The position numbers were made by a program, and so were the translations under genes. A stretch of 64,000 bases of DNA from Streptomyces sp. NBC_01571 (GTDB taxonomy: Bacteria > Actinomycetota > Actinomycetes > Streptomycetales > Streptomycetaceae). Under the pieces are notes generated by a model, which was not told the DNA's origin, did no database searches, and saw nothing but the letters and a program-made list of their open reading frames with translations. Positions 6,862-15,255 of the stretch are shown here, one piece after another (within the stretch, counting starts at the first letter, position 1; every line of letters begins with the position of its first letter). Location of the stretch: positions 3,534,001 through 3,598,000 of the forward strand of contig NZ_JAPEPZ010000001.1 of the NCBI RefSeq assembly GCF_026339875.1. Direction: 5' to 3'.

Positions 6862-8295
6862 TCACGCCGGGGCGAACCGTACCTTCGTCGTGCCCGGGTC
6901 CGCCGCCGTGAGGCGTACGCGCAGGTGTTCGCCGAGGGGCAGCCTCGAACGGCCGCCCGTGATGCGGGCCAAGACGGCCGGGGACTCCAACTGCACCGTT
7001 CCGACGGTGGGGTCGTGGTCCTGTACGTCGACCACGCAGGCCTCGAAGAGTTCGCCGACCCGGTCCTTGAGCAGTGCGGCCTCGACGATGTCGACGCACT
7101 CGCGCTCGACGGTGCCCGCGCGCCGGCTGCCCTCGGCCATCTCCTTGGGAAGGGCGTCGAGGCCGGTGAGGACCCACTCGGGGGGTTCTCGGCCCGCGGC
7201 GGCGGCGAGGCAGATCTCCGCGGCGTAGCGGTCGCCGAGGCGGCGCAGTGGGGCTGTGCAGTGGGCGTACGGCGCGGCGACGGCCGCGTGGGAGGTGACG
7301 TCGGGGAGCAGGCCGTCGCGGAAGGCCGTGTAGCCCGCGCCGCGCAGCAGCGTCGTGCACTCCTGGAGGAAGGCCGCGTGGCGCGGCCGGTGCGGGTCGA
7401 GGGAGCGGATGAGCTGGGCGTAGGAGACGTGGTGCGGCCAGTCGATGCGCAGGGCCTTGGCGGTACGGCGCAGCCGGCCGACCGCGCCGTCGGGGGCGGC
7501 CGGGAGCGTGCGCAGGACGCCTGTGCCGTGGGCGAGCATCAGGTCGGCCGCGGCCATGCCGGTGAGCAGGGAGATCTGGGCGTTCCAGCCCTCGGCGGGG
7601 AGGGGGGCGCGGTAGGAGAGTGAGCAGGTCCCGTCCCGCTCGACGATCTCCTGTTCGGGGACGTTGAGCGAGATGCCGCCGCGTTCCACCTCCAGGCGCT
7701 CGCGCAGCACGCCGATGTCCTTGAGGAGGGCGAGGGGTTCCTCGGCCGTCCCCGCGTCGATGCGTCGCTGGACGTGCGCGTAGTCGAGCTTGGCCCGGCT
7801 CCGTACGAGGGCACGGCGTACGTCGGTCGACTCGGCGCGGCCCTCCGGGTCGAGGTCCAGCGTCCACAGGACGGCCGGGCAGGTCTGGTCGGGGAGAAGG
7901 CTGGCGGTGCCCTCGGAGAGCTGGGGCGGGTGGAGGGGGACCTTCTCGTCGGGGAAGTAGAGCGTGGTCACGCGGCGGTGTGCCTCGGCGTCGAGCGGGC
8001 CGCCGGGTGTCACGAAGGCGGCGACGTCGGCGATCGCGTACCGCACGCGGTACCCGCCCCGTTCGCGCCGCGTGAGGTGCATCGCCTGGTCGAGGTCGGT
8101 GGACGCCGGCGGGTCGACGGTGAAGAAGGGGATGTCCGTGGCGTCGTGGGAGGGCAGCAGGGGTGGCCGGCCCGCCTCCTCCAGGGCGTCGGGCGGGAAG
8201 CTCCCGGGTACGCCGAGCTCGGTGCGCAGGGCGCGCAGGGCGGCCCCCAGGGGAGCCTCCGGTGCGCAGACGGCGCGCATGTGGCGGCGGGGCAT
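6862..8295 (-). CDS. RNB domain ribonuclease (RNase II/R family, short form)
   Basis: A 477-residue 3'-5' exoribonuclease-like protein, shorter than RNase R because it lacks N-terminal cold-shock domains. The RNB core starts around IPFFTVDPPASTDLDQAMHL (residues 55-75), continues with YRVRYAIADVAAFV and ends with the conserved AHCTAPLRRLGDRYA. The acidic cluster reads D-x-D-Q where RNase II has D-x-D-D, so one of four metal-binding aspartates is replaced. A short beta-rich tail may be an S1-like domain. It is divergent from yaaA. The start at 8295 is the longest; Met6 is an alternative. Confidence 0.9.
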   Translation of the reverse strand: MPRRHMRAVCAPEAPLGAALRALRTELGVPGSFPPDALEEAGRPPLLPSHDATDIPFFTVDPPASTDLDQAMHLTRRERGGYRVRYAIADVAAFVTPGGPLDAEAHRRVTTLYFPDEKVPLHPPQLSEGTASLLPDQTCPAVLWTLDLDPEGRAESTDVRRALVRSRAKLDYAHVQRRIDAGTAEEPLALLKDIGVLRERLEVERGGISLNVPEQEIVERDGTCSLSYRAPLPAEGWNAQISLLTGMAAADLMLAHGTGVLRTLPAAPDGAVGRLRRTAKALRIDWPHHVSYAQLIRSLDPHRPRHAAFLQECTTLLRGAGYTAFRDGLLPDVTSHAAVAAPYAHCTAPLRRLGDRYAAEICLAAAAGREPPEWVLTGLDALPKEMAEGSRRAGTVERECVDIVEAALLKDRVGELFEACVVDVQDHDPTVGTVQLESPAVLARITGGRSRLPLGEHLRVRLTAADPGTTKVRFAPA

Positions 8296-8390
8296 GGGTC
8301 GAGCGTAGGTCGCCCGCGCGCGGCGGGCACCCCGGGCCGCACCCCTTAGGCTGGCGCGCGGGCCATACCCGCCGTTAGGAGAACACCACC

Positions 8391-9191
8391 GTGCTCGTGC
8401 TGCTGCCGCCCTCCGAGGGGAAGGCCCCCTCGGGCCGGGGAACCGCTCTGAAACTGGAGTCGCTGTCCCTGCCCGGCCTCACCGAGGCACGTCGGGCGGT
8501 CCTCGACGAGCTGGCCGAGCTGTGCGCCGGTGACGAGGAGAAGGCCCGCGAGGTGCTCGGGCTGAGCGAGGGGCTGCGCGGCGAGATCGCCAAGAACACG
8601 GAGCTGCGCACCACCGGCGCGCGGCCCGCCGGGGAGATCTACACGGGGGTCCTGTACGACTCGCTGGACCTCGCTTCGCTGGACACGGCCGCCAAGCGGC
8701 GCGCCGGCCGTTCACTGCTGGTGTTCTCGGGGTTGTGGGGCGCGGTCCGGGTGACGGACCGGATCCCGTCGTACCGCTGCTCGATGGGTGTGAAGCTGCC
8801 CGGCCTCGGGGCGCTCGGCGCGCACTGGCGGGCCCCGATGGCCGCGGCGCTGCCGGAGGCGGCCGGGGACGGGCTGGTGCTCGATCTGCGGTCCTCGGCG
8901 TACACGGCGGCGTGGAAGCCGAAGGGCGAGGTCGCCGGGCGCACGGCGACGGTGCGGGTACTGCACTCGCAGTGGGTGGACGGGGTCGAGAAGCGGTCGG
9001 TCGTCAGCCACTTCAACAAGGCGACGAAGGGCCGGATCGTGCGGAGTCTGCTGAGTGCCGGGGCGGCGCCCAAGGGCCCGGCCCAGCTGCTGGAGGCGCT
9101 GCGGGATCTCGGGTACGTGGTGGAGGCGAAGCCGCCGGCCGGTGCGGGCCGGCCGTGGGCGCTCGACGTGGTGGTGACCGAGATCCACTAG
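8391..9191 (+). CDS. yaaA: peroxide stress protein YaaA
   Basis: A 266-residue member of the YaaA/DUF328 family. It opens with LVLLPPSEGKAP, the family N-terminal signature, and contains IYTGVLYDSLD, SGLWGAVRVTDRIPSYRCSMG and SHFNKATKGRIVR, all conserved family blocks. In E. coli YaaA lowers free intracellular iron and limits DNA damage under peroxide stress. The start is GTG, with AGGAG at 8377-8381. It stands alone, divergent from the RNB gene. Confidence 0.93.
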   Translation: MLVLLPPSEGKAPSGRGTALKLESLSLPGLTEARRAVLDELAELCAGDEEKAREVLGLSEGLRGEIAKNTELRTTGARPAGEIYTGVLYDSLDLASLDTAAKRRAGRSLLVFSGLWGAVRVTDRIPSYRCSMGVKLPGLGALGAHWRAPMAAALPEAAGDGLVLDLRSSAYTAAWKPKGEVAGRTATVRVLHSQWVDGVEKRSVVSHFNKATKGRIVRSLLSAGAAPKGPAQLLEALRDLGYVVEAKPPAGAGRPWALDVVVTEIH

Positions 9192-9239
9192 TCCCCCGGG
9201 GACTTCCGGGTTCGTCGCCCGGGTCGCACTCCCTCGCAT

Positions 9240-9273
9240 TGCAGCATGCGCAACGGTCTTTGCGCATGCTGCA
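9240..9273. promoter_or_regulatory. 14-bp-arm palindrome upstream of eda
   Basis: Perfect inverted repeat with arms GCAGCATGCGCAA (9241-9253) and TTGCGCATGCTGC (9260-9272), extended one more pair at 9240/9273, with a 6-base centre. It lies 23 bases before the eda start and 49 after the yaaA stop. It could be an operator for eda or a yaaA terminator; there is no U tract and the TTGCGCA arm looks like a regulator half-site. Confidence 0.6.
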
Positions 9274-9295
9274 CACCCCGGGCAGGATGACGAGC

Positions 9296-9967
9296 ATGAC
9301 CTCGTCACCGCCCTCACCTTCGCCTGCCCCCGTACCCGGTCCCGTGTCCGCCTCCGTGCTGGATCTCGCGCCCGTCATGCCCGTCGTCGTGGTCACGGAC
9401 GCCGCCGACGCGGTGCCGCTGGCGCGGGCGCTGGTCGCGGGCGGACTGCCCGCGATCGAGGTGACGCTGCGGACCCCGGCCGCGCTCGACGCCATCCGGG
9501 CGATCGCCGCCGAGGTGCCGGACGCGGTGGTCGGCGCCGGCACCGTCATCACGCCCGCCCAGGTGGCGGACACGGTGGCCGCCGGAGCGCGCTTCCTGGT
9601 CAGTCCCGGCTGGACGGACGGGTTGCTCGACGCCATGAAGGCGTCCGGGGTGCCGTTCCTGCCGGGGGTGTCCACGGCCTCGGAGGTCGTGGCGCTGCTG
9701 GAGAGGGGGGTGCGGGAGATGAAGTTCTTCCCCGCGCAGGCGGCGGGCGGGACGGCGTATCTCAGGTCGTTGGCCGGCCCGCTGCCGCAGGCGCGGTTCT
9801 GCCCGACGGGCGGCATCACGCCGGACTGCGCCGCGGAGTACCTCGCGCTGCCCAACGTCGGGTGCGTGGGCGGCACCTGGATGCTTCCCGGCGACGCGAT
9901 CGCCGCGAAGGACTGGCGCCGGATCGAAGCGCTGGCCAGGAACGCGGCGACGCTGTACGCCCGTTGA
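9296..9967 (+). CDS. eda: 2-keto-3-deoxy-6-phosphogluconate (KDPG) aldolase
   Basis: A 223-residue class I aldolase that splits KDPG to pyruvate and glyceraldehyde-3-phosphate and often also acts on 4-hydroxy-2-oxoglutarate. The Schiff-base lysine is Lys143 in MKFFPAQAAGG; the catalytic Glu55 is in IEVTLRTP; the phosphate-binding CPTGGI block follows. The ATG at 9296 was preferred over 9287 because GGCAGG (9281-9286) is correctly spaced for it and touches the other. No 6-phosphogluconate dehydratase is nearby. A large palindrome sits just upstream. Confidence 0.92.
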   Translation: MTSSPPSPSPAPVPGPVSASVLDLAPVMPVVVVTDAADAVPLARALVAGGLPAIEVTLRTPAALDAIRAIAAEVPDAVVGAGTVITPAQVADTVAAGARFLVSPGWTDGLLDAMKASGVPFLPGVSTASEVVALLERGVREMKFFPAQAAGGTAYLRSLAGPLPQARFCPTGGITPDCAAEYLALPNVGCVGGTWMLPGDAIAAKDWRRIEALARNAATLYAR

Positions 9968-9982
9968 GGCGCGGTACGGGGA

Positions 9983-11005
9983 TCAGTTCACCCTGATGAC
10001 GACCTTCCCGAAGGCCGCGCCGCTCTCGTAGTACCGGAACGCCTCGCGCACGTCGTCGGTGCCGAAGCCGAAGACCCGGTCGACGACGGGACGCGTGCCG
10101 TGCAGCGCCAACGCCCGGTTCATGGACTCGAAGTGGGCCCGGCTGCCGACGAACACCCGGCGGATGGTCGCCAGGCTCGACGCGTACGCCGCGTGGGAGA
10201 TCTCGATGCCGGGCCTGCGCGGGTTCCCGGTGATCAGGAGCACGATCTGCCCGTACAGCGCGGCGGCGCGCACCGACTGCTCGACGGTGTCGGGGCCGTT
10301 GGTCTCGACGACGAGGTCGGCGCCGCGCCCGCCGGTCAGCTCCCGCACCACGGAACCCCATGCGGGATGCCGTGCGTAGTCGACGACGTGGTCCGCGCCG
10401 AGCCCCTTGAGCCGGTCGGCCTTGGCGGCGCTCGACGTCGTCGCGACGACCTGGGCGCCCAGCATCTTGGCGAACTGCACGGCGAAGAGGGACAGCGCGC
10501 CGGTGCCGAGCGTGAGCACGGTCTGGCCGGGGGCGAGCGGCTCGCCGCCGGTGAGGGAGTGCCACGCGGTGACCCCGGCACAGGGCAGACAGGCCGCCTC
10601 CTCCCAGGTCAGATGGTCCGGGACGCGTACGGCCGCCTCCTGGTCCAGACGGGCGTACTCGGTGAGCATGCCGTCGAGGGTGGCACCCGGCTGGTCGAGG
10701 AGGGCCGGGGTGATCCGTCCGTCGAGCCAGTTCGGGAAGTACGTCCCCGCCACCCGGTCGCCGACCGCGAACCGGGTCACCTCCCCGCCCACCGCGACGA
10801 CCTCTCCGGCCCCGTCGCTGACCGGGACGACGTCCGGTACGGCCCGCAGCGGATAGGTCCCCTTCATGATCAGCAGATCGCGCTTGTTGAGGGAGACCGC
10901 CCGCACGCGGACGAGGATCTCCCGGGGACCGGGCTCGGGGCGGGCCGTCTCGCGCGGGACGACGCCGTCGACGGTGCCGAGTGTCTCGAGGTGGTACGTA
11001 CGCAT
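9983..11005 (-). CDS. MDR family NAD(P)-dependent alcohol dehydrogenase/quinone oxidoreductase
   Basis: A 340-residue medium-chain dehydrogenase. The N-terminal GroES-like domain contains LNKRDLLIMKGTYP and the substrate-loop region, and the Rossmann domain has LTLGTGALSLFAVQFAKMLGAQVVATTSS. The Cys ligands of the catalytic zinc site are not evident in the N-terminal part, favouring the zinc-free quinone-reductase-like branch. ATG 11005 is preceded by GGGGG on the minus strand; the longer frame starts in poorly coding sequence. It diverges from an MmyB-type HTH regulator, which probably controls it. It converges with eda, 15 bases apart. Confidence 0.88.
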   Translation of the reverse strand: MRTYHLETLGTVDGVVPRETARPEPGPREILVRVRAVSLNKRDLLIMKGTYPLRAVPDVVPVSDGAGEVVAVGGEVTRFAVGDRVAGTYFPNWLDGRITPALLDQPGATLDGMLTEYARLDQEAAVRVPDHLTWEEAACLPCAGVTAWHSLTGGEPLAPGQTVLTLGTGALSLFAVQFAKMLGAQVVATTSSAAKADRLKGLGADHVVDYARHPAWGSVVRELTGGRGADLVVETNGPDTVEQSVRAAALYGQIVLLITGNPRRPGIEISHAAYASSLATIRRVFVGSRAHFESMNRALALHGTRPVVDRVFGFGTDDVREAFRYYESGAAFGKVVIRVN

Positions 11006-11226
11006 GTCGCCCCCTGCGGTGTGTGCTCCGTGTGCACGGCTCCGTGTGCACTCCTTGGATGCGTCCATGCTGTTCGGACGGGGGCCGCGCCTCAATTCCC
11101 TGCGGGGTATGACGGATCGCGCCGAGTCGCGGCCGGACCGCGTCCGGAACCGGCGCCGACCCGATGACGTCCCGCCGCCGTCCCCGACGACGTCCCGCTG
11201 CCCGCCCGATGACGTACAACTGGTCC

Positions 11227-12066
11227 ATGGTCACCGGCATCGCGAGCGAACCTCCCCCCTTCGCACGGGAGTTGCTGCGCTGGCGCACCGCTCGCCGGGT
11301 CAGTCAGCTGGAGCTCGCCTCGCGGGCGGGGACGACACAGCGGTACGTCAGCTTCATCGAGCGTGGGCGTTCGGTGCCCGGCAGGGAGATCGTGATCAGG
11401 CTCGCCGCGTCGCTGGGCCTGACACTGCGGGAGCGCAACTCGCTGCTGCTGGCCGCCGGTTACGCGCCGGCGTTCGCGGAGTCGCCGCTCGACGCGGTCG
11501 CGCTGCGGCCCGTGCGGGAGGCATTGGACAGCATCCTGGAGGGGCACCTGCCGTATCCGGCGGTGGTGGCGGGGCCCCGGGGTGAACTCGTCGCGGCGAA
11601 CGCGGCGTTCGAGGTGCTCACGGAGGGAGCCGCCGCAGAGCTGCTCGCCCCGCCGGTGAACGTGCCGCGGCTCGCCCTGCATCCGCGCGGCATGGGGTCG
11701 CGGGTGGTGAACCTGGACGCGTGGGGACAGCACATCGTGGAGAACCTCCGGGCCCGCGCCGTGCGCAGCCCCGACCCGCTGCTCGACGCGCTGGTCGAGG
11801 AACTGGCGCATTACGTGCCGGCGGGCGAGCCCGGCGCGGACTACCTCGGCTTCGCCGTCCCGCTGCGACTGCGCTGCGCGGAGGGCGAGTTGAGGCTGCT
11901 CACCACACTGACGTCGTTCGCGACCGCCGTCGACGTGACGCTCGCCGAGCTCCACCTGGAGGCGTTCCTGCCGGCGGACCCGGGGACCGCGGAGATCCTC
12001 CGGACGCGGGACGCCCGGCGAGCCGGGACCGGCGGTCCGCTCAGCGCAGGTGGGAGGTGTCGTTGA
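11227..12066 (+). CDS. XRE family regulator with MmyB-like ligand domain
   Basis: A 279-residue regulator: XRE HTH at about residues 13-70 (VSQLELASRAGTTQRYVSFIERGRSVPGREIVIRLAASLGL), then an MmyB-like PAS-type domain (PYPAVVAGPRGELVAANAAFEVL through LTTLTSFATAVDVTLAELHLEAFLPAD). No Shine-Dalgarno is visible before ATG 11227 or the alternative ATG 11209, so the transcript may be leaderless. This family typically represses an adjacent divergent oxidoreductase, here the gene at 9983-11005. Its 3' end overlaps the convergent RNase H gene by 26 bases. Confidence 0.88.
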   Translation: MVTGIASEPPPFARELLRWRTARRVSQLELASRAGTTQRYVSFIERGRSVPGREIVIRLAASLGLTLRERNSLLLAAGYAPAFAESPLDAVALRPVREALDSILEGHLPYPAVVAGPRGELVAANAAFEVLTEGAAAELLAPPVNVPRLALHPRGMGSRVVNLDAWGQHIVENLRARAVRSPDPLLDALVEELAHYVPAGEPGADYLGFAVPLRLRCAEGELRLLTTLTSFATAVDVTLAELHLEAFLPADPGTAEILRTRDARRAGTGGPLSAGGRCR

Positions 12067-13396
12067 AGAGGCGCAGGCTGGCGTTGCCGTCCGCGTAGTA
12101 CGCCACCGCCGACAGGGAGGCCGCGGACAGCTCCATGCGGAACAGCGACTCCGACGGGGCGCCGATCGCGAGCCGTACGAACGTCTTGATCGGGGTGACG
12201 TGGGTGACGAGCAGGACCGTGCGGCCCGCGTAGGAGGCGACCAGCTTGTCGCGGGTGGCGGCGATGCGGCGGGCGGTGGCCTCGAAGCTCTCGCCGCCGC
12301 CGGTGGGTTCGGCCTTCGGCGAGGCGAGCCAGGCGTTCAGGTCGTCGGGGTGGCGCTCGCGGACCTCGGCGAACGTCAGCCCCTCCCAGGCGCCGAAGTC
12401 CGTCTCCCGCAGGCCGTCCTCGATGGTCACGTCGAGCCCGAGACGGGCGGCGACGGCTTCCGCGGTCTGCCGGGTCCGGGTGAGCGGAGAGGACACGACC
12501 GCCTGGATCGTGCCGCGCGCGGCGAGCGCCGTGGCGGCCCGCTCGGCCTGTTCCCGGCCGACGTCCGACAGTGCGGGGTCGGTGCCACCGCTGCCGGAGA
12601 ACCGCTTCTGCGGGGTCAGCGGGGTCTCGCCGTGCCGCAGCAGGACGAAGGTCGCGGGCGCGCCCATGTCGGGGGCCGCGCCCCAGCCGACGGCCGGGGC
12701 GGGGGTGGCCACGTTCCGCGCGGCCCGTACGTCGTTCTCGGACTTCGCGGCTTCGCCGCCGAGGGTCGGGTCGGTGGACGGAGTTGTCGGACCGCGGGCC
12801 GGTGGGGGCTGGTCGCGCGGTTCCCCGCGCCCCTTGTGGGGCGCCTCCGAGCCCGGCGGTCTCAAGGCCGCGCGGGCCTTCGCGGCGCCCGCCGCCGCGT
12901 CCCCCGGCGGGCCCGACGGCTCCGGCGTCGCGGACCTCGCGTCCAGCTCCGCCGTCGACCGCGACGGCGACCACCGCTCGCCCCGCTTCCCCGCGTCCAT
13001 GGCCTCGTTGGCCAGTCGGTCGGCGTGCTTGTTCCGTTCGCGCGGGATCCACTCGTAGCTGACCTGCGCGGGCGGCAGGATCCGGGCCGCCTCGGCGGCC
13101 AGCGGCTTCATGTCCGGGTGCTTGATCTTCCATCGGCCGGACATCTGCTCGACGACGAGCTTGGAGTCCATCCGGACCCGGACCGTGGCGGTCGGGTCCA
13201 GCTCACGGGCGGCCTTCAGTCCGGCCACCAGGCCCCGGTACTCGGCGACGTTGTTGGTGGCGAAGCCGATGTACTCGGCGGCCTCCGTCAGCGTCTCCCC
13301 CGTGGCCGCGTCGATGACCACGGACCCGTACCCCGCGGGGCCCGGGTTGCCCCGGGAACCGCCGTCCGCCTCGACGATGAACTCCCGCGCGCCCAT
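12041..13396 (-). CDS. bifunctional RNase H / acid phosphatase
   Basis: A 451-residue fusion of type I RNase HI and a CobC-like histidine phosphatase. RNase H catalytic acids are visible: Asp11 in VEADGGSRGNPG, Glu52 in NNVAEYRG, Asp77 in VRMDSKLV and an Asp in NKHADRLANEA. After an Ala/Pro/Gly-rich linker (about residues 150-240) comes the phosphatase motif LLRHGETPLT near residue 250 and LLVTHVTPIK. The same architecture is known in mycobacteria (Rv2228c) and S. coelicolor SCO2299, where both activities occur; the phosphatase can serve cobalamin biosynthesis. ATG 13396 follows the upstream zinc-ribbon gene by 5 bases: one operon with the next two genes. Confidence 0.95.
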   Translation of the reverse strand: MGAREFIVEADGGSRGNPGPAGYGSVVIDAATGETLTEAAEYIGFATNNVAEYRGLVAGLKAARELDPTATVRVRMDSKLVVEQMSGRWKIKHPDMKPLAAEAARILPPAQVSYEWIPRERNKHADRLANEAMDAGKRGERWSPSRSTAELDARSATPEPSGPPGDAAAGAAKARAALRPPGSEAPHKGRGEPRDQPPPARGPTTPSTDPTLGGEAAKSENDVRAARNVATPAPAVGWGAAPDMGAPATFVLLRHGETPLTPQKRFSGSGGTDPALSDVGREQAERAATALAARGTIQAVVSSPLTRTRQTAEAVAARLGLDVTIEDGLRETDFGAWEGLTFAEVRERHPDDLNAWLASPKAEPTGGGESFEATARRIAATRDKLVASYAGRTVLLVTHVTPIKTFVRLAIGAPSESLFRMELSAASLSAVAYYADGNASLRLFNDTSHLR

Positions 13397-13401
13397 GGCC
13401 C

Positions 13402-14145
13402 CTACAGGCCGGACTCGGACGTGCGCACCAGGATCCGGCGGCAGTTCTCGCAGCGCAGCACGGTGTCCGGGGAGGCCGCCTTGACGTCGTTGACCTCGGT
13501 GATGTTGAGCTCCAGGCGGCAGCCCTCGCAGCGGCGCTGGTAGAGCCGGGCCGCGCCGACGCCGCCCTGCTGCTCGCGCAGCTTGTCGTAGAGCTTGAGG
13601 AGGTCGGCCGGGACCGAACCGGCGACGACGCCGCGCTCCTTGGTCACCGTGGCCGTCTCGGTGTCGAGGGACTCGAAGGCCGCGTCCCGTCGCCCGGTGG
13701 CGTCGTCGATCTTCGTCTGGACGGAGGAGACCCGCTCGGTCAGTTCGGCGACCCGCTCCTGCGCGGACTCGCGGCGCTCCATGACCTCCAGGACGACGTC
13801 CTCCAGGTCGCCCTGCCGCTTGGCGAGGGAGGTGATCTCGCGCTGCAGGTTCTCCAGGTCCTTGGGGGAGGTCACGGCACCCGAGTCCAGGCGCTGCTGG
13901 TCGCGGGTGGCGCGCTGGCGCACCTGGTCGACGTCCTGCTCCGCCTTGGTCTGCTCGCGGGCGCAGTCGCTCTCCTCGGTCTGCGCGGCGACGAGCAGGT
14001 CGCGCAGTTGCGTGAGGTCCTTGTTCAGCGACTCGATCTCGGCGTGCTCGGGCAGCGACCTCCGCTTGTGCGCGAGCTGCTGCAGGCGTGCGTCGAGGGT
14101 CTGGACGTCGAGGAGTCGGATCTGGTCGGCGGGCGCGGCGTTCAG
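13402..14145 (-). CDS. coiled-coil C4 zinc-ribbon protein (DUF164 type)
   Basis: A 247-residue protein: a long heptad-rich coiled coil (about residues 15-180, for example LNKDLTQLRDLLVAAQTEE) and a C-terminal zinc ribbon with CEGC...CENC. The family is conserved across actinobacteria, between Nif3 and RNase H; it is thought to act in nucleic-acid or RNA-related processes. No ATG, GTG or TTG fits the family N-terminus (NAAPADQIRLLDVQ). The best start is CTG at 14145-14143, overlapping the upstream TGA as CTGA, with GGAG 7 bases ahead. That would be a non-standard initiation codon. Confidence 0.88.
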   Translation of the reverse strand: MNAAPADQIRLLDVQTLDARLQQLAHKRRSLPEHAEIESLNKDLTQLRDLLVAAQTEESDCAREQTKAEQDVDQVRQRATRDQQRLDSGAVTSPKDLENLQREITSLAKRQGDLEDVVLEVMERRESAQERVAELTERVSSVQTKIDDATGRRDAAFESLDTETATVTKERGVVAGSVPADLLKLYDKLREQQGGVGAARLYQRRCEGCRLELNITEVNDVKAASPDTVLRCENCRRILVRTSESGL

Positions 14146-15002
14146 TTGGGGGCTCCAGATGTGTCGGTGTTCGAGGCCGCGTGGGCGGTCCAGGGGTCGG
14201 TGACCGTCTTCGAGACGTGGACCCGCAGGTCCCATCCGTGGCGGTCGGAGATCTCGTCGAGCTGGGTGGCGGCCAGCTCGCACCAGGGCCACTCGGTGGC
14301 CCAGTGCGCCGCGTCGAGCAGCGCGAGAGGACTGGGGGTGCGGACCGCCGTGAACTCCGACGCCGGGTGGTGGCGGAGGTCCGCGGTGAGGAAGGCGTCG
14401 ACGCTCGCGGCACGCACGTCGTCGAAGAGGCTGTCACCGGAGCCGCCGCTGACCGCGACGGTCCTTACGAGCGCGTCGGGGTCGCCGGCGACCCGGATGC
14501 CCTGCGCGGTGGCCGGCAGCCGTCCGGCGGCGCGCGCGGCGAACTCGCGGACGGTCACCGGGTGGTCCAGTTCACAGACGCGGCCCAGGCCACGGCGCCC
14601 TTCGGGGTCGCTCGGGTCCGGCACGAGGGGGCGTACGACACGGAGGTCGAGCGCGCCGGCCAGGGCGTCCGAGACACCGGGGTCGGCCCGGTCGGCGTTG
14701 GTGTGCGCGACGTGCAGCGCGATGTCGTTCTTGATGAGGGTGTGCACGACCCGGCCCTTGAAGGTGCCGGCCTCGACCGTCGTCGTCCCGCGCAGATAGA
14801 GCGGGTGGTGGGTGACCAGCAGGTCGGCGCCCAGCTTCACCGCCTCGTCGACGACGTCCTGGACCGGGTCGACCGCGAACAGGACCCGCGTGACCTCCTG
14901 GTCGGGGTCGCCGCAGACGGTGCCGACCGCGTCCCATCCCTCGGCCCTCTCGGGCGGCCAGAGGGTGTCGAGCGCGGCGATGACTTCAGACAGACGGGGC
15001 AC
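14142..15002 (-). CDS. Nif3-like dinuclear metal center protein
   Basis: A 286-residue Nif3/YbgI family protein. The metal-binding THHPLYLRG motif lies near residue 65, with HTNADRA and the C-terminal LLDAAHWATEWP histidine further on; these ligate two metals in solved relatives. It was once labelled GTP cyclohydrolase type 2, which is not well supported. The start is GTG at 15002. It is first in the three-gene unit Nif3, zinc-ribbon protein, RNase H/phosphatase. Confidence 0.93.
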   Translation of the reverse strand: MPRLSEVIAALDTLWPPERAEGWDAVGTVCGDPDQEVTRVLFAVDPVQDVVDEAVKLGADLLVTHHPLYLRGTTTVEAGTFKGRVVHTLIKNDIALHVAHTNADRADPGVSDALAGALDLRVVRPLVPDPSDPEGRRGLGRVCELDHPVTVREFAARAAGRLPATAQGIRVAGDPDALVRTVAVSGGSGDSLFDDVRAASVDAFLTADLRHHPASEFTAVRTPSPLALLDAAHWATEWPWCELAATQLDEISDRHGWDLRVHVSKTVTDPWTAHAASNTDTSGAPN

Positions 15003-15255
15003 GGGGAAAGGCTACCTGCCTCACGTCCGTGACCCACCGGTCGCGGGTGCGCTCGACCGGGCGGGCGGGACGCCCCCGGGCGCGGATACCGCCGTCGTCC
15101 CGGCCCCACGCGCTCCGCCGCGCCCTGCTCAGCACACCCGCCCCCGTTCCCTCAGGCGAATCGCGGCACGGCCACCCTTATGTGTGAAGCGGCCGGGCGT
15201 CGGTCCCGCGTCTGTGCGTACGAAAACTAGCTTCGTCGCCGGAGGTGACCGAACG

